Below, piece by piece: positions 54,550 through 64,000 of a stretch of DNA of 64,000 bases. The position numbers and the translations under genes were made by a program. This DNA comes from Bradyrhizobium sediminis. Lineage in GTDB: Bacteria; Pseudomonadota; Alphaproteobacteria; Rhizobiales; Xanthobacteraceae. The stretch covers positions 1,312,501 to 1,376,500 of the forward strand of contig NZ_CP076134.1 of the NCBI RefSeq assembly GCF_018736085.1, in the 5' to 3' direction. The notes beneath the pieces were generated by a model. It was not told the DNA's origin. It did no database searches and saw only the letters and a list, made by a program, of their open reading frames with translations. Each line of letters begins with the position of its first letter. Position 1 is the stretch's first letter.

Positions 54550-56508
54550 ATGGACCTTTTCGCCAGAGCCAAAGAATTGGGAATCCAGACCGAATTCCTG
54601 GACGGTCAGGGTCACCGGCGTGTGACGGATGCGGCCGCGCTGAAAATCATCCTCGATGCCCTTCCGGCCGGCATCCCGCGCCGCCTCCTGGACCAGGCGG
54701 TGGTGATCCGGTCAGGCCATCCCGCTCGCACCGAACTCAATCAGGCTGCCACGTTCCCGCTGCGCTGGAAAATCGTTGCGGGCATTAAGGTTATCGCGGA
54801 GGGTGAGACCCATGACCGTGTCATCGTGTGGCCCAAGGATCTGCCTGAGGGTTCGTACCGGCTGCATCTGACCGATGAGTCCGGCTTCACCGAGCAAGCG
54901 CCCCTGATGGTCGCGCCGCCGAAGGCTTTTGGCGGCGATTTCGACCGCTGTTGGCTGGTGGCGGTACAGCTCTATGGCGTCCGCTCGGCGCGCAACTGGG
55001 GGATCGGGGATTTCACCGACCTCGAAGGGCTGATCGAACTGGCCGGTGGTCTGGGTGCCGACGGCATCGGGCTCAATCCGCTGCATGCGCTGTTCGACGA
55101 TCGGCCCGGCGATTGCAGCCCATATTCGCCGAACAGTCGGCTGTTTCTGAACCCGCTCTATATCGATGTCGAAAAGCTTCCCGAATTCCAGCCCGACGCC
55201 GTCGCCGGGAGTAGTGAGGCGATCGCTCGGCTGCGGGTGGGCGATATCGTCGATTATGTCGCCGTCGCGGCCTTGAAATGGCGGGCGCTGCGCTTCGCAT
55301 TCGAGGCCTTCAAAGCCGATCCCAAAGCCGAACGCTGGCAAGATTTCGAACAGTTTCGCAGCCAGCGCGCGCCGCTGCTGTCGCGGTTCGCCTGTTTCGA
55401 GGCGCTGCGGCACAAATTTGGCAAGCCGTGGTGGGAATGGCCCGCGGAATTGCAGCAGCCCGATGAAGTCAAATGCGCAACCCTCCGCGAGGGGCCGGAT
55501 GCCGTTGAAATCGAATTCGTCGAATTCGTGCAATGGACCGCCGACCGGCAGTTGCAGGCCTGCAAGGAACTCGCGACCCGACTCGGCATGAAGGTTGGTC
55601 TCTATCTCGACGTCGCCGTCGGCGTGCAGTCCGACGGCTTCGATGCCTGGAACGAGCAATCGGCGATTTCCCGCCATCTCGCCGTCGGCGCACCGCCGGA
55701 CCCCCTCAACACCGCGGGCCAGAACTGGGGGCTTGCGGGTTTCAACGCCGCGGGGCTGGAGGTCGCCTCGTTCGAGCCGTATCGCGAGATGCTGCGGGCG
55801 TCGATGCGCCACGCCGGGGCGATCCGGCTCGATCACGTGCTGGGCCTGAAACGGCTATATCTGGTGCCGCACGGGTTCGATGCGGCCCAGGGCGTCTATG
55901 TGCAAATGCCGTTCGAGGCACTGCTGGCGGCGACCGCGCAGGAAAGCGTGAAGCACCGCTGCGTGGTGATCGGCGAGGACCTCGGCACCGTGCCGGAGGG
56001 CTTCCGCGAGACGATGGCGGAGTGGGGTATCTGGTCGTACCAGGTGATGATGTTCGAGCGCGACGATCAAGGCTCGTTTCGCGGCATCGACCATTACTCG
56101 GCCAATGCGCTGGTCACCTTCAACACCCACGATCTCTCGACCTATGCCGGCTGGCGCTCGTTCAGCGATCTCAAGCTGAAGCGCTCGCTCGGAATCGATC
56201 CCGGCGAAAGCGACGACGCGCGGTGGCACGCTCTGACCATGCTGAGCGACGCGCTACGCCATCACGCCATCGACAGCCATGATCTCTATGCCGTCGCCGG
56301 TTTCCTGGCGCGGACCAAATCCCGCCTGCTGGTGATTTCGCTGGAGGATCTCTTGGGCGTGATCGACCAGCCCAATATTCCCGGCACCGTCAACGAACAT
56401 CCGAACTGGCGGCGGCGCCTGCCGGTGGCGATCGAAGCGATGGCGTCCGAGATCGATCTCGCCGCGCTGAAGGTTGCAACGTGGGAGCGGTCGCGCGGGG
56501 CGACTTGA
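54550..56508 (+). CDS. malQ: 4-alpha-glucanotransferase
   Basis: 652 residues, GH77 amylomaltase. It transfers glucan segments between maltodextrins. The signature VQLYGVRSARNWGIGDFTDL is followed by GLNPLHALF, nucleophile Asp in GAIRLDHVLGLKRL, acid/base Glu in VVIGEDLGTVP and FNTHDLSTYAGW, all intact. The N-terminal 150 residues are a beta-rich extension found in many proteobacterial MalQ. ATG 54550; earlier in-frame ATGs overlap the divergent glgE promoter region. It recycles the short dextrins made by GlgX. Confidence 0.93.
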   Translation: MDLFARAKELGIQTEFLDGQGHRRVTDAAALKIILDALPAGIPRRLLDQAVVIRSGHPARTELNQAATFPLRWKIVAGIKVIAEGETHDRVIVWPKDLPEGSYRLHLTDESGFTEQAPLMVAPPKAFGGDFDRCWLVAVQLYGVRSARNWGIGDFTDLEGLIELAGGLGADGIGLNPLHALFDDRPGDCSPYSPNSRLFLNPLYIDVEKLPEFQPDAVAGSSEAIARLRVGDIVDYVAVAALKWRALRFAFEAFKADPKAERWQDFEQFRSQRAPLLSRFACFEALRHKFGKPWWEWPAELQQPDEVKCATLREGPDAVEIEFVEFVQWTADRQLQACKELATRLGMKVGLYLDVAVGVQSDGFDAWNEQSAISRHLAVGAPPDPLNTAGQNWGLAGFNAAGLEVASFEPYREMLRASMRHAGAIRLDHVLGLKRLYLVPHGFDAAQGVYVQMPFEALLAATAQESVKHRCVVIGEDLGTVPEGFRETMAEWGIWSYQVMMFERDDQGSFRGIDHYSANALVTFNTHDLSTYAGWRSFSDLKLKRSLGIDPGESDDARWHALTMLSDALRHHAIDSHDLYAVAGFLARTKSRLLVISLEDLLGVIDQPNIPGTVNEHPNWRRRLPVAIEAMASEIDLAALKVATWERSRGAT

Positions 56509-56529
56509 GAAGAGGGTACCCGCCTCGAT

Positions 56530-57342
56530 TCAGCCCGCTTCACTGTTCCTCAAAATCATCTCCAGCGCCTTCGCAAATCCCTCGTCCTCGTTTGAGGCCG
56601 TGACATGCGTCGCCATCTTTTTGATGTTGTCGGCGGCGTTGCCCATGGCGAAGGAGATGCCGCTCGCTTCGAACATCGCCAGATCGTTTTCCATGTCGCC
56701 GATGGTGGCGACTGCGTCAGTTGAAATGCCGAGGCGTTTGGCCATCGCCTGCACGAAAGTCCCCTTGCTGCGGCCGGGCGGAGTGACGTCGAGATAATAG
56801 CTTTGCGAGCGCACGGCGGTGGCCTGCGCGCCCAGCGCCTGCTGCATCGCAGCCTCGCAGCGCTGCAGCCGCGCGGCATCGGAGCTGGCGCCGACGATTT
56901 TGCAGGCCGCCGTCAGGTAAGGCGCAAAATCCCCGACGATGGTCGGATCGGCCCGGATCGCGCGTTGTTCATTCGGGACGTATTCGCCGTCAGGATTACG
57001 CGTGAGCCAGCGATCGTGGGTGAACAGCCAGGTATCGAGGCCGAATTCGTCGAGCACATCGAGGCTGGCTTGCGCCGCGGCTGCGGGGATCAGATGCTGT
57101 TCGATCGGATTGAGCTGCGGGTCGACGATGGCGCTGCCGTTGAAGGCTCCGACCGGCAATGTGATCCCAAGCGGCTCGATCAAGAATCGCATGCCGACGG
57201 TCGGGCGGCTGGAGGTGAGGGTAAAGCCGATGCCGGCATCGCGCAGCCGCCGCACCGCGTTCCTCGCGCCGTCGGTCAAGGTCTTGTCTTTGGTCAGTAG
57301 CGTGCCGTCGACGTCGGAGACGAGCAGGGCGATGCGGGTCAC
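56530..57342 (-). CDS. HAD-IIB (Cof-type) phosphatase
   Basis: 270 residues. Motif I DVDGTLLTKDK, motif II TSSRP, motif III near RSKGTFVQ (Lys), motif IV GDMENDLAMFEASG, with a C2B-type cap between motifs II and III. Cof-like HADs dephosphorylate sugar phosphates or cofactors. It is the last gene of the tal-pgi, gnd, zwf, gntK operon and overlaps gntK (ATGA), so a sugar-phosphate substrate is likely. The exact substrate is unknown. Confidence 0.88.
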   Translation of the reverse strand: MTRIALLVSDVDGTLLTKDKTLTDGARNAVRRLRDAGIGFTLTSSRPTVGMRFLIEPLGITLPVGAFNGSAIVDPQLNPIEQHLIPAAAAQASLDVLDEFGLDTWLFTHDRWLTRNPDGEYVPNEQRAIRADPTIVGDFAPYLTAACKIVGASSDAARLQRCEAAMQQALGAQATAVRSQSYYLDVTPPGRSKGTFVQAMAKRLGISTDAVATIGDMENDLAMFEASGISFAMGNAADNIKKMATHVTASNEDEGFAKALEMILRNSEAG

Positions 57343-57920
57343 GGGCGGCTCCGGCTGTTCGCGGCGTTGTCGGCGGGAATGAGCCCCAACCGGCTGATGA
57401 TGTCATCGACGATGGCTTCGACCGGTGCATCGATCGACACGGTGACGGGATTTTCGCTGTTGGCCGGCGGCTCAAGCGTCCTGAACTGACTGGCCAATAG
57501 TCCCGGCGGCATGAAATGGCCTTTGCGCGCGGCGAGGCGGGCTGCGATCAAATCCTGCGTGCCATCGAGAAAGATGATCCTGACGTCGTCGCGGCCATGC
57601 ACCAGAATATCGCGATAGGCGCGTTTCAGCGCGGAGCAGGCGATGATTGTACGTTCGCCCGCTTCGCAAGCCCGGTCGATCTCATCGGCGATCGCCTGCA
57701 GCCAGGGTCGGCGGTCCTCGTCGGTCAGCGGCTGGCCGGCGCTCATCTTGGCGACGTTGCCGGCGGGGTGAAAAACGTCGCCATCTTCGAAATCCCAGTT
57801 CAGTCGTTGGGCGAGGCGGTCCGCGATGGTGCTCTTGCCGGAGCCGGACACGCCCATCACGACAAGCACGCACGGCATCTTGCCGATTTCATCGCTCACG
57901 ACATTCTCCGGCAGCGCCAT
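57339..57920 (-). CDS. gntK: Gluconokinase
   Basis: 193 residues. It phosphorylates gluconate to 6-phosphogluconate. Walker A GVSGSGKST, then FEDGDVFHPAGNVAKMSAGQ, PLTDEDRRPWLQAI, CSALKRAYRD and RKGHFMPPGLLASQF, all hallmarks of the GntK/IdnK family. The start follows the zwf stop directly, so the genes are translationally coupled. It gives the operon a second entry into 6-phosphogluconate. Confidence 0.94.
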   Translation of the reverse strand: MALPENVVSDEIGKMPCVLVVMGVSGSGKSTIADRLAQRLNWDFEDGDVFHPAGNVAKMSAGQPLTDEDRRPWLQAIADEIDRACEAGERTIIACSALKRAYRDILVHGRDDVRIIFLDGTQDLIAARLAARKGHFMPPGLLASQFRTLEPPANSENPVTVSIDAPVEAIVDDIISRLGLIPADNAANSRSRP

Positions 57921-59441
57921 CTAGCCGAGCTTTCGCCAGCTGCGGCCGTCGCGCGTCAGCAGCGCATTGGCCTCAGTGGGACCTTCGCTGCCGGCCTGGT
58001 AGGGCAGTAGACCGTCGGCACCGGCTTTTTTCCAGGCATCGAGGAACGGCTGCACGGCCTTCCAGCCGGCCTCCACGCTGTCGGCGCGCTGGAACAGGAT
58101 GTTGTCGCCGATCATGCAGTCGTGGATCAGCGTCTCGTAGCCGGTGCTCGGCTCGGCCTGGAAATAATCCTTGTAGCGGAACTTCATCTCGACGCCGTCG
58201 ATCCGGATTGAGGGGCCGGGCACCTTGGTGTTGAACTGCAGCGCGATACCCTCGGTCGGCGCCACGCCAATCACGAGGTAGTTCTGCGCCAGCGTCTCCA
58301 CCGGCGTGCAGCGGAACATCGCAAACGGCGCCTGCTTGAACTTGATCGCGACCTCGGTGCGCTTGAGGCCGAGCGCCTTGCCGGTGCGCAGGCAGAAGGG
58401 AACGCCGGCCCATCGCCAGTTATCGATGGAAAGCTTCAGCGCTGCATAGGTCTCCGTGGTGCTGCCAGGCCTGACATCCCTGGTGCTGCGGTAATCGCTG
58501 ACCTCGGTATTGTCGATCCTGCCGGCGCGGTATTGACCGCGCACGGAATTCTGCAGGGCTTCGCTCTCGCTCTGGGTCTGGATCGCCGCCAGCACGTCGG
58601 CTTTCTCGGCGCGCACCGAATGGGCGTCGAAACGGATCGGCGGCTCCATCGCCACCAGCGAAAGCAGCTGGAACAGATGGCTCGGCACCATGTCGCGCAG
58701 CGCACCGGTCGAATCGTAGAATCCGCCGCGGTGTCCGACATCGAGTTTCTCATCGACCGTGATCTGGACGTGATCGATGTGATTGCGATTCCAGATCGGC
58801 TCGAACATGCCGTTGGCAAAGCGCAGCACCAGAATGTTCTGCACTGTCTCCTTGCCAAGGTAATGATCGATCCGGTAGATCTGGTGTTCGTCGGTAATCG
58901 CCAGCAATTCCGCATTCAGCGCCTTCGCCGAGGCGAGGTCGGTGCCGAACGGCTTTTCGATCACCAGCCTCCGCCACGCGCCGGCGTCCTGCCGCAGCAT
59001 GCCGGTGCGGCCGAGCTGACGGCTGATCGGCACAAAGGCGTCGGGCGGCGTCGCCAGATAGAACAGGCGGTTGCCACCGGTCTGCCGCGCAGCTTCGAGT
59101 TCGTCGAGCTCTTTTCGCATGCGGTCGAACGAGGCCGGCTCCCCGGGATCGGCGGCGATGCAGGTGACGCATTCCAAAAGGCGTTCGGCCGTTGCGTCCT
59201 CCACAGGGCGGGTGGCGAATTGGCGCAAGCCATTCATCAGGCTGTCGCGCAAGGCCTCGTTCGACATCACCTTGCGGGTGATGCCCACCACGCAGAGCCT
59301 GTCTGGCAGAAGGTCACTTGCCGCAAGGTTATAGAGTGCGGGGATCACCAGCCGGTGCGCGAGGTCGCCAGTGGCGCCGAAGATAACGAAGGAGCAGGGC
59401 TCGGGCTTCTTCTGGATCGGCTGGTCTGACGGCATCGGCAT
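57921..59441 (-). CDS. zwf: Glucose-6-phosphate 1-dehydrogenase
   Basis: 506 residues. It oxidises glucose-6-phosphate with NADP+ (or NAD+). Cofactor motif FVIFGATGDLAHRL, active-site RIDHYLGKETVQN, and RWAGVPFCLRTGKALG. Length and motifs are normal. It starts immediately after the gnd stop and ends one base before the gntK start. The product lactone would need a 6-phosphogluconolactonase, which is not in this window. Confidence 0.95.
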   Translation of the reverse strand: MPMPSDQPIQKKPEPCSFVIFGATGDLAHRLVIPALYNLAASDLLPDRLCVVGITRKVMSNEALRDSLMNGLRQFATRPVEDATAERLLECVTCIAADPGEPASFDRMRKELDELEAARQTGGNRLFYLATPPDAFVPISRQLGRTGMLRQDAGAWRRLVIEKPFGTDLASAKALNAELLAITDEHQIYRIDHYLGKETVQNILVLRFANGMFEPIWNRNHIDHVQITVDEKLDVGHRGGFYDSTGALRDMVPSHLFQLLSLVAMEPPIRFDAHSVRAEKADVLAAIQTQSESEALQNSVRGQYRAGRIDNTEVSDYRSTRDVRPGSTTETYAALKLSIDNWRWAGVPFCLRTGKALGLKRTEVAIKFKQAPFAMFRCTPVETLAQNYLVIGVAPTEGIALQFNTKVPGPSIRIDGVEMKFRYKDYFQAEPSTGYETLIHDCMIGDNILFQRADSVEAGWKAVQPFLDAWKKAGADGLLPYQAGSEGPTEANALLTRDGRSWRKLG

Positions 59442-60470
59442 TTACGCCTTTGGCTTGACGATGTCAGGGGCGTTCTGTTGCACCGGCCCAGGATGCTGCT
59501 GCGGCTCCTTGTGGCCGCCGAAGCCGTCGCGCATCGCGGAAAGAACTTTTTCGGCAAAGGTATGGTCCTTGCGCGAGCGGAACCGCGCGAACAAGGCTGC
59601 GGTGAGCACCTCGGCAGGGACTGCCTCATCGACGGCGGCGTTGACAGTCCAGCGGCCCTCGCCGGAATCTTCCACGAATCCCGAATAGCTTTCGAGCGTC
59701 GGGTTTTTGGCGAGCGCGGAGGCCGTGAGGTCGAGCAGCCATGACGGGATCACGCTGCCGCGCCGCCAGACTTCGGCGATGTCGGCAATGTCGAAATCGA
59801 ACCGGTGCTCGGCGGGCAGCGCCTCGATATTGGCATTTCTGAGGATGTCGAAGCCCTCGGCATAGGCCTGCATCAAGCCGTATTCGATGCCGTTATGAAT
59901 CATCTTGACGAAGTGCCCGGCGCCGATAGGACCGGCATGGATATAGCCCTGTTCGATCCTGGCATCGCGGCCCTCGCGTCCCACGGTACGCGGGATGTCG
60001 CCGGGGCCCGGCGCGAGACTCGCGAAGATCGGATCGAGCCGGTCGATCACCGCCTTGTCGCCGCCGATCATCATGCAATAGCCGCGCTCGATGCCCCAGA
60101 CGCCGCCGGAGGTACCGACGTCGACATAATGGATGCCGTGTTCCCTGAGCGCCTTGCCGCGGCGGACGTCGTCCTGCCAGAAACTGTTGCCGCCGTCGAT
60201 GATGACGTCGCCGGCTTGCATCAGTTTGGTCAGTTCATCGATCGTCGCTTCCGTGATCCTACCCGCGGGCAGCATTACCCAGACGCTGCGTGGCCGCTCC
60301 AGCTTGCCGACGAAATCCTGCAGCGAACGGCCGCCCGTAGCGCCCTCGGCCGCGAGCGCCGCGACCGCTTTCGGGTCCTTGTCGTAGACGACGGTGGAGT
60401 GGCCGTGCTTCATCAGCCGGCGGACGATGTTGCCGCCCATCCGCCCCAGGCCGATCATGCCGAGCTGCAT
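59442..60470 (-). CDS. gnd: 6-phosphogluconate dehydrogenase, decarboxylating (short, GndA/YqeC type)
   Basis: 342 residues: the short NAD-preferring class rather than the 470-residue enzyme. Nucleotide motif [15 protein letters not shown], substrate motif [20 protein letters not shown], and catalytic Lys in [14 protein letters not shown]. It converts 6-phosphogluconate to ribulose-5-phosphate. Neighbours tal-pgi (11-bp gap) and zwf (no gap) place it in an oxidative pentose-phosphate operon. Confidence 0.93.
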   Translation of the reverse strand: MQLGMIGLGRMGGNIVRRLMKHGHSTVVYDKDPKAVAALAAEGATGGRSLQDFVGKLERPRSVWVMLPAGRITEATIDELTKLMQAGDVIIDGGNSFWQDDVRRGKALREHGIHYVDVGTSGGVWGIERGYCMMIGGDKAVIDRLDPIFASLAPGPGDIPRTVGREGRDARIEQGYIHAGPIGAGHFVKMIHNGIEYGLMQAYAEGFDILRNANIEALPAEHRFDFDIADIAEVWRRGSVIPSWLLDLTASALAKNPTLESYSGFVEDSGEGRWTVNAAVDEAVPAEVLTAALFARFRSRKDHTFAEKVLSAMRDGFGGHKEPQQHPGPVQQNAPDIVKPKA

Positions 60471-60481
60471 CTGCAGTACCC

Positions 60482-63328
60482 TTAGTTGAGTGCATCCTGA
60501 ATCGCTGCGTCGAGCATGTTCAGGCCCGCTGCGAGATCGCCCTTGAGATGCACGCGCAAGGCGCGCCGGCCGCGCTCGGTCAGCACGTCGAAATCGCCGC
60601 GGGCCTGCGCCGCCTTGATCACGCCGAAACTGGCCTTCTGGCCGGGCACCGCGAGATCCCTGTCGTCATCTGATGTGATCTGCAGGAATACGCCGCTGTC
60701 GGGCCCCCCCTTGTAGGCCTGGCCGGTGGAATGCAGGAAGCGCGGGCCGAATTCGGCGCAGGTCGCAAGATGCCGCCGGTCGTGCACCTTCAGCCGCATC
60801 GCCTGCAGGCTGCCGATATGCGCAGGGCAGCGTTCGATATAGGCAAGCAGCGCCATGTAGTCGTCCGCGCCGGCGCGGGCGAGATGCGCCTTCAGCCAGG
60901 AGCCGAGATCACCGTCGGCGCCGGCCCTGCGCAGGTCGGCGGCGTTCTTCTCGTCAGTGTAGAGGTCCGCCTGCGCGCTGGACATCACCGGCTTCTCGGC
61001 GGGCAGCGAACCGGATTTCTCGAAGGCCGCGGTCAGTTCCCGGGTCTTGACCTTGGCGTCCTCGACGTCGGGCTGATTGAACGGATTGATACCGAGCACG
61101 GCGCCGGCCACCGCCGTCGCCAGTTCGAAGCGGAAGAATTCCTGGCCGATATGGTCGATCGATTTCATGACGATGCGGACCACCGGATGGTCGGCCGCTT
61201 CCAGTGCAGCGAGCTTGTCGTCATGCGCAGCGTCGTTCTCGGCTTCGGTTCTGAGATCGATGAAGAACCGGTCGTTACCGTAGAGCGAGGGGTCGCCCAA
61301 CGGTTCGCCGTCGATCGGGATCAGGCCCTTGCCGTCCTTGCCGGTGGATTCGGCGATCAACTGCTCCGCCCAGGCGCCGAAATCGGCGATCTTGGGAGAC
61401 GAGAGAATGGTGACCTTGTCGCGGCCTTCGAGACCGGCCAGCCCCATCGCGAGGCCGAGCTGCACGCCGGGATTTTCGTGCGGCGGCACGTCGGGACCGC
61501 AGGAGCGCACCATCGCAAGCGCATGCCTGATCAGGGCGCTGACGTCGATGCCGGCGGTCGCGGCCGGCACCAGCCCGAACGGCGACAGCACGGAGTAGCG
61601 CCCGCCGATGGTGGGATCGCCGTGGAAGATACGGGCAAAGCCTTGCTTGACGGCAACCTTCTCCAGCGAGGAGCCGGGATCGGTCACCGCGATGAAGCGG
61701 TGGCCGGCCTTGTCGGCGCCGATGGTCTTGGAGACCTGCGCGAAGAAATAATCCTTCATCACGTTGGGCTCGGTGGTGCCGCCCGATTTGCTGGAGACGA
61801 TGAACAGCGTGCTGGCGAGATCGACGGAAGCCTGCAGGGTGCGGACCTGGGCAGGATCGGTCGAATCCAGCACGTGCAGTTTCGGAAAGCCGGCTTTCTT
61901 TGCAAACGCCTCCGCCAGCACTTCGGGCCCGAGGCTCGATCCGCCCATGCCGAGCACCACGGTGTCGGTGAAGTTCTGTCCCTTCACGCGCTGCGCATAG
62001 TCCTCGTAGTTGGCGATATCGGCTGCGGCGGCGCTGTCGAGCCAGCCCAGCCATTTGTGCTCATCGGTGCCGGTCCACACCGACTTGTCCTTGTGCCAGA
62101 GGCGGCGGATGTTGGCCGATGCGCGCCAGTCCTCGGTGGCCTTCTCGACGGCCTTGCCGAGGTGGCTTCCGAGCTTGAGCTGCTGACGGTCGATGCCGCC
62201 GCCGAGCACGGTGGCGCGCTTGTGCGCTACTGCGCCGTAGAGCTTGTCGGCGGCGTCCGCGAACAGCCTGACGCCGTCCTTGACCAGCTCGGCGGTGATG
62301 GCGTCGAGCGAGATGCCGGATTTTTCGAGTTCGGTGAGCACGCGCCAGGCATCCTCGACATTTTCCTCGAGGCTGTCGCGCGGCTTGCCGTGATCGCGGA
62401 AGGCGTCGAGCGTGGCCGGCGGCACGGTGTTGATGGTATTGGGACCTATCAGCTCCTCGACATAGAGCACGTCGCTATAGTCCTTGTTCTTGGTGCCGGT
62501 CGAAGCCCACAGCAAACGCTGCGGCTTGGCGCCCTTGGCGGCGAGCTTGTCCCAGCGCGCGCCGGAGAACAGGCGTTTGTAATCCTGGTAGGCGAGTTTT
62601 GCATTTGCGATGGCGACCTTGCCTTTCAATGCGGCCAACCGCGCTTTCTGGGTGGGGTCGTTCGCCTTCGCGATCTTATCGTCGAGTGCCTTGTCTACCG
62701 CGCTGTCGATCCGGCTGACGAAGAAGCTGGCGACGCTGGCGACGCGCGAGGGGTCGCCACCGTTCTTGACGAATTCTTCGAGGCCCGCGAGATAGGCCTC
62801 GGCGACCTGCACATAGACCTTCTGCGAGAACAACAGCGTGATGTTGATGCTGATGCCTTCGCCGATCAGATGCTGAATCGCGGGCAGGCCTTCCGGCGTC
62901 GCCGGCACCTTTACCATCAGGTTTCGGCGCTTGACGTTGCTCCAGAGCCGCTCGGCCTCGGTGATCGTACCCTTGGTGTCCATCGCCAGATAGGGGGACA
63001 CTTCCAGGCTGACGAAACCGTCGCCGCCATTCAATCGGTCGTAGACCGGGCGCAGCACGTCCGCCGCGTTCTGGATGTCCTCGATCGCCAGATGTTCGAA
63101 CAGCTCGGCAATCGGACGATCGCCCTTTTTCAGGGCAACGCCGATCGCGCCGTCATACTCGTCCGAGCTGCCGATCGCCTTCTCGAAGATCGAGGGATTG
63201 GACGTAACGCCCTTGACGCCGTCGGTGTCGATTAGCTGCTTCAGGTCGCCCTTGGCGACGAAGCCGCGGGCCAGGAAATCCAGCCAGACCGCCTGGCCGT
63301 GGTTTTCGAGTGCTTTGACGGGATTCAT
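60482..63328 (-). CDS. Bifunctional transaldolase / phosphoglucose isomerase
   Basis: 948 residues, a known natural fusion. About 1-360 is transaldolase with the Schiff-base Lys in [16 protein letters not shown] and [12 protein letters not shown] at the N-terminus. About 400-948 is phosphoglucose isomerase with [30 protein letters not shown] and a C-terminal extension holding the isomerase end. It links glycolysis and the non-oxidative pentose phosphate branch. It leads the operon; AAGG lies before the ATG. The junction is continuous, so this is not a frameshift artefact. Confidence 0.93.
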   Translation of the reverse strand: MNPVKALENHGQAVWLDFLARGFVAKGDLKQLIDTDGVKGVTSNPSIFEKAIGSSDEYDGAIGVALKKGDRPIAELFEHLAIEDIQNAADVLRPVYDRLNGGDGFVSLEVSPYLAMDTKGTITEAERLWSNVKRRNLMVKVPATPEGLPAIQHLIGEGISINITLLFSQKVYVQVAEAYLAGLEEFVKNGGDPSRVASVASFFVSRIDSAVDKALDDKIAKANDPTQKARLAALKGKVAIANAKLAYQDYKRLFSGARWDKLAAKGAKPQRLLWASTGTKNKDYSDVLYVEELIGPNTINTVPPATLDAFRDHGKPRDSLEENVEDAWRVLTELEKSGISLDAITAELVKDGVRLFADAADKLYGAVAHKRATVLGGGIDRQQLKLGSHLGKAVEKATEDWRASANIRRLWHKDKSVWTGTDEHKWLGWLDSAAAADIANYEDYAQRVKGQNFTDTVVLGMGGSSLGPEVLAEAFAKKAGFPKLHVLDSTDPAQVRTLQASVDLASTLFIVSSKSGGTTEPNVMKDYFFAQVSKTIGADKAGHRFIAVTDPGSSLEKVAVKQGFARIFHGDPTIGGRYSVLSPFGLVPAATAGIDVSALIRHALAMVRSCGPDVPPHENPGVQLGLAMGLAGLEGRDKVTILSSPKIADFGAWAEQLIAESTGKDGKGLIPIDGEPLGDPSLYGNDRFFIDLRTEAENDAAHDDKLAALEAADHPVVRIVMKSIDHIGQEFFRFELATAVAGAVLGINPFNQPDVEDAKVKTRELTAAFEKSGSLPAEKPVMSSAQADLYTDEKNAADLRRAGADGDLGSWLKAHLARAGADDYMALLAYIERCPAHIGSLQAMRLKVHDRRHLATCAEFGPRFLHSTGQAYKGGPDSGVFLQITSDDDRDLAVPGQKASFGVIKAAQARGDFDVLTERGRRALRVHLKGDLAAGLNMLDAAIQDALN

Positions 63329-63569
63329 GGTGCCTTGTTCTGTTCGAGCTGGGTTCCCGCACCTTTTCTGGCGAGAAGCCGGGTTGTCAACACGTCGTTA
63401 GGCGGCGCTGATGAAGGGATTATGCGTATCCCGGCACCATAACGCCACCCGCAACATATCGATCCCACCGGGAGACGGCAGTTTGGTGGCGATCCAGGTT
63501 TTTGAAGGTCGATTGAACCGGCCTTTTCTGGCGGCGGCGACCGGCGGCGGTCATGGCGCGACGCAGAAG

Positions 63570-64000
63570 TCAGCCGGGGCGCAAGAAGAGGTCGTAGAGA
63601 TAGACCGAAATCTCGAGCATGATCAGGAGCACGATCATCGTTTCCAGCCGAATCCCGCGCTGCGCGTCGATCAGTTCGGTCAGCGCGGTCATCATCACCT
63701 CGACGGCGTCGAGCTTGCGCGACAACGCCTTGGCTCGCTTCTTGAAATGATAGGCTTCGGCCAGACGGTCGTGCAAACGTCCGGTTTCACCGTCATTTGG
63801 CAACAGCTCGGGTCGCTCTTCAACCTCGACCCGTTCGAGAAGGCGATGATGGGTCAGCAAGGCATGGCCCACGGTGCGCAGCATCCGTCTCCGTTTCCAC
63901 GGCAGCTGGCCGGAGCTGGCGAGGTCGCTGGCGATCGGTTCCAGCGCCTCCAGTACATTCCGGACTTCCTCTTCCTCAAAGGCGAGCGCGACATTCTTGG
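63570..64000 (-). CDS. RMD1/YagE-family (DUF155) protein, C-terminal part
   Basis: The frame is open from the window edge to the stop at 63570; the N-terminus lies outside. 142 residues are visible. The family end is clear: HFKKRAKALSRKLDAVEVMM, TELIDAQRGIRLETMIVLLI and a final membrane helix MLEISVYLYDLFLRP. Members are membrane-anchored proteins related to yeast Rmd1; their bacterial role is unknown. It is in the same direction as the tal-pgi operon but separated by 240 bp of non-coding DNA. Confidence 0.8.
   Translation of the reverse strand, partial: KNVALAFEEEEVRNVLEALEPIASDLASSGQLPWKRRRMLRTVGHALLTHHRLLERVEVEERPELLPNDGETGRLHDRLAEAYHFKKRAKALSRKLDAVEVMMTALTELIDAQRGIRLETMIVLLIMLEISVYLYDLFLRPG

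Noticed and set aside
54550..56508. treY, expected near treZ
   Set aside because: The motifs VQLYGVRSARNWGIGDF and IGEDLGTVP are those of GH77 amylomaltase, so this is malQ.
60482..63328. Frameshift or assembly fusion of transaldolase and isomerase
   Set aside because: The two domains are joined in one uninterrupted frame and the fusion is a known family.

Overview
The window is GC-rich alphaproteobacterial chromosome, most like Bradyrhizobium, Rhodopseudomonas or a near relative (Nitrobacteraceae). I base this on the gene families, on the GTG/TTG starts and strong GC3 bias, and on intergenic repeats that I recognise from memory as common in Bradyrhizobium genomes; no search was run.

Region 1 (1 to about 9120) has visibly lower GC and looks like the end of an integrated genomic island or ICE that stops at the 3' end of a tRNA-Ile2(CAU) gene. 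It carries a replication-initiator-like gene cut by the window edge, a helix-turn-helix/coiled-coil gene containing helically phased 10-bp DNA repeats, and a defence cluster: vsr, an McrBC-type pair, a large 5-methylcytosine methyltransferase, and a divergent controller (XRE) plus PD-(D/E)xK nuclease pair.

Region 2 (9.3 to 28.6 kb) is about tungsten/molybdenum metabolism and formate oxidation. It has a solute-binding protein, a PBP-like regulator, a tungstate ABC transporter (tupBCA), three MoeA homologues (one degenerate, one fused to a PBP-like domain), mobA, mobB, fdhD, a TusA-like carrier, an oxalate/formate-type transporter and an NAD-linked formate dehydrogenase made of a fused NuoE-NuoF-like subunit and a Mo/W catalytic subunit. 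Uptake, cofactor synthesis, enzyme maturation, formate transport and the enzyme lie together.

Region 3 (29 to 37.8 kb) is a complete potassium system: a 27-codon membrane peptide, kdpF, kdpA, kdpB, kdpC, the kdpDE two-component system, and a ptsN-like IIA gene. A nested palindromic repeat sits between kdpB and kdpC.

Region 4 (37.8 to 40 kb) is repeat-rich DNA in which an IS110-family element has landed inside a long interspersed repeat. The non-coding end of the IS can be folded as a bridge RNA whose two guide segments match the two flanks of its own insertion site.

Region 5 (40 to 56.5 kb) holds ligD, a small polyhydroxyalkanoate-system protein, and a glycogen/trehalose operon (glgE, treS-maltokinase, glgB, glgX, treZ) with divergent malQ. 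The reading frames are intact, but the GlgE nucleophile and the maltokinase catalytic aspartates are replaced, so the maltose-1-phosphate route looks inactive at two consecutive steps. No treY is present.

Region 6 (56.5 to 63.3 kb) is a tightly packed sugar-phosphate operon (tal-pgi, gnd, zwf, gntK, HAD phosphatase). The window ends in a partial RMD1/DUF155-family gene.
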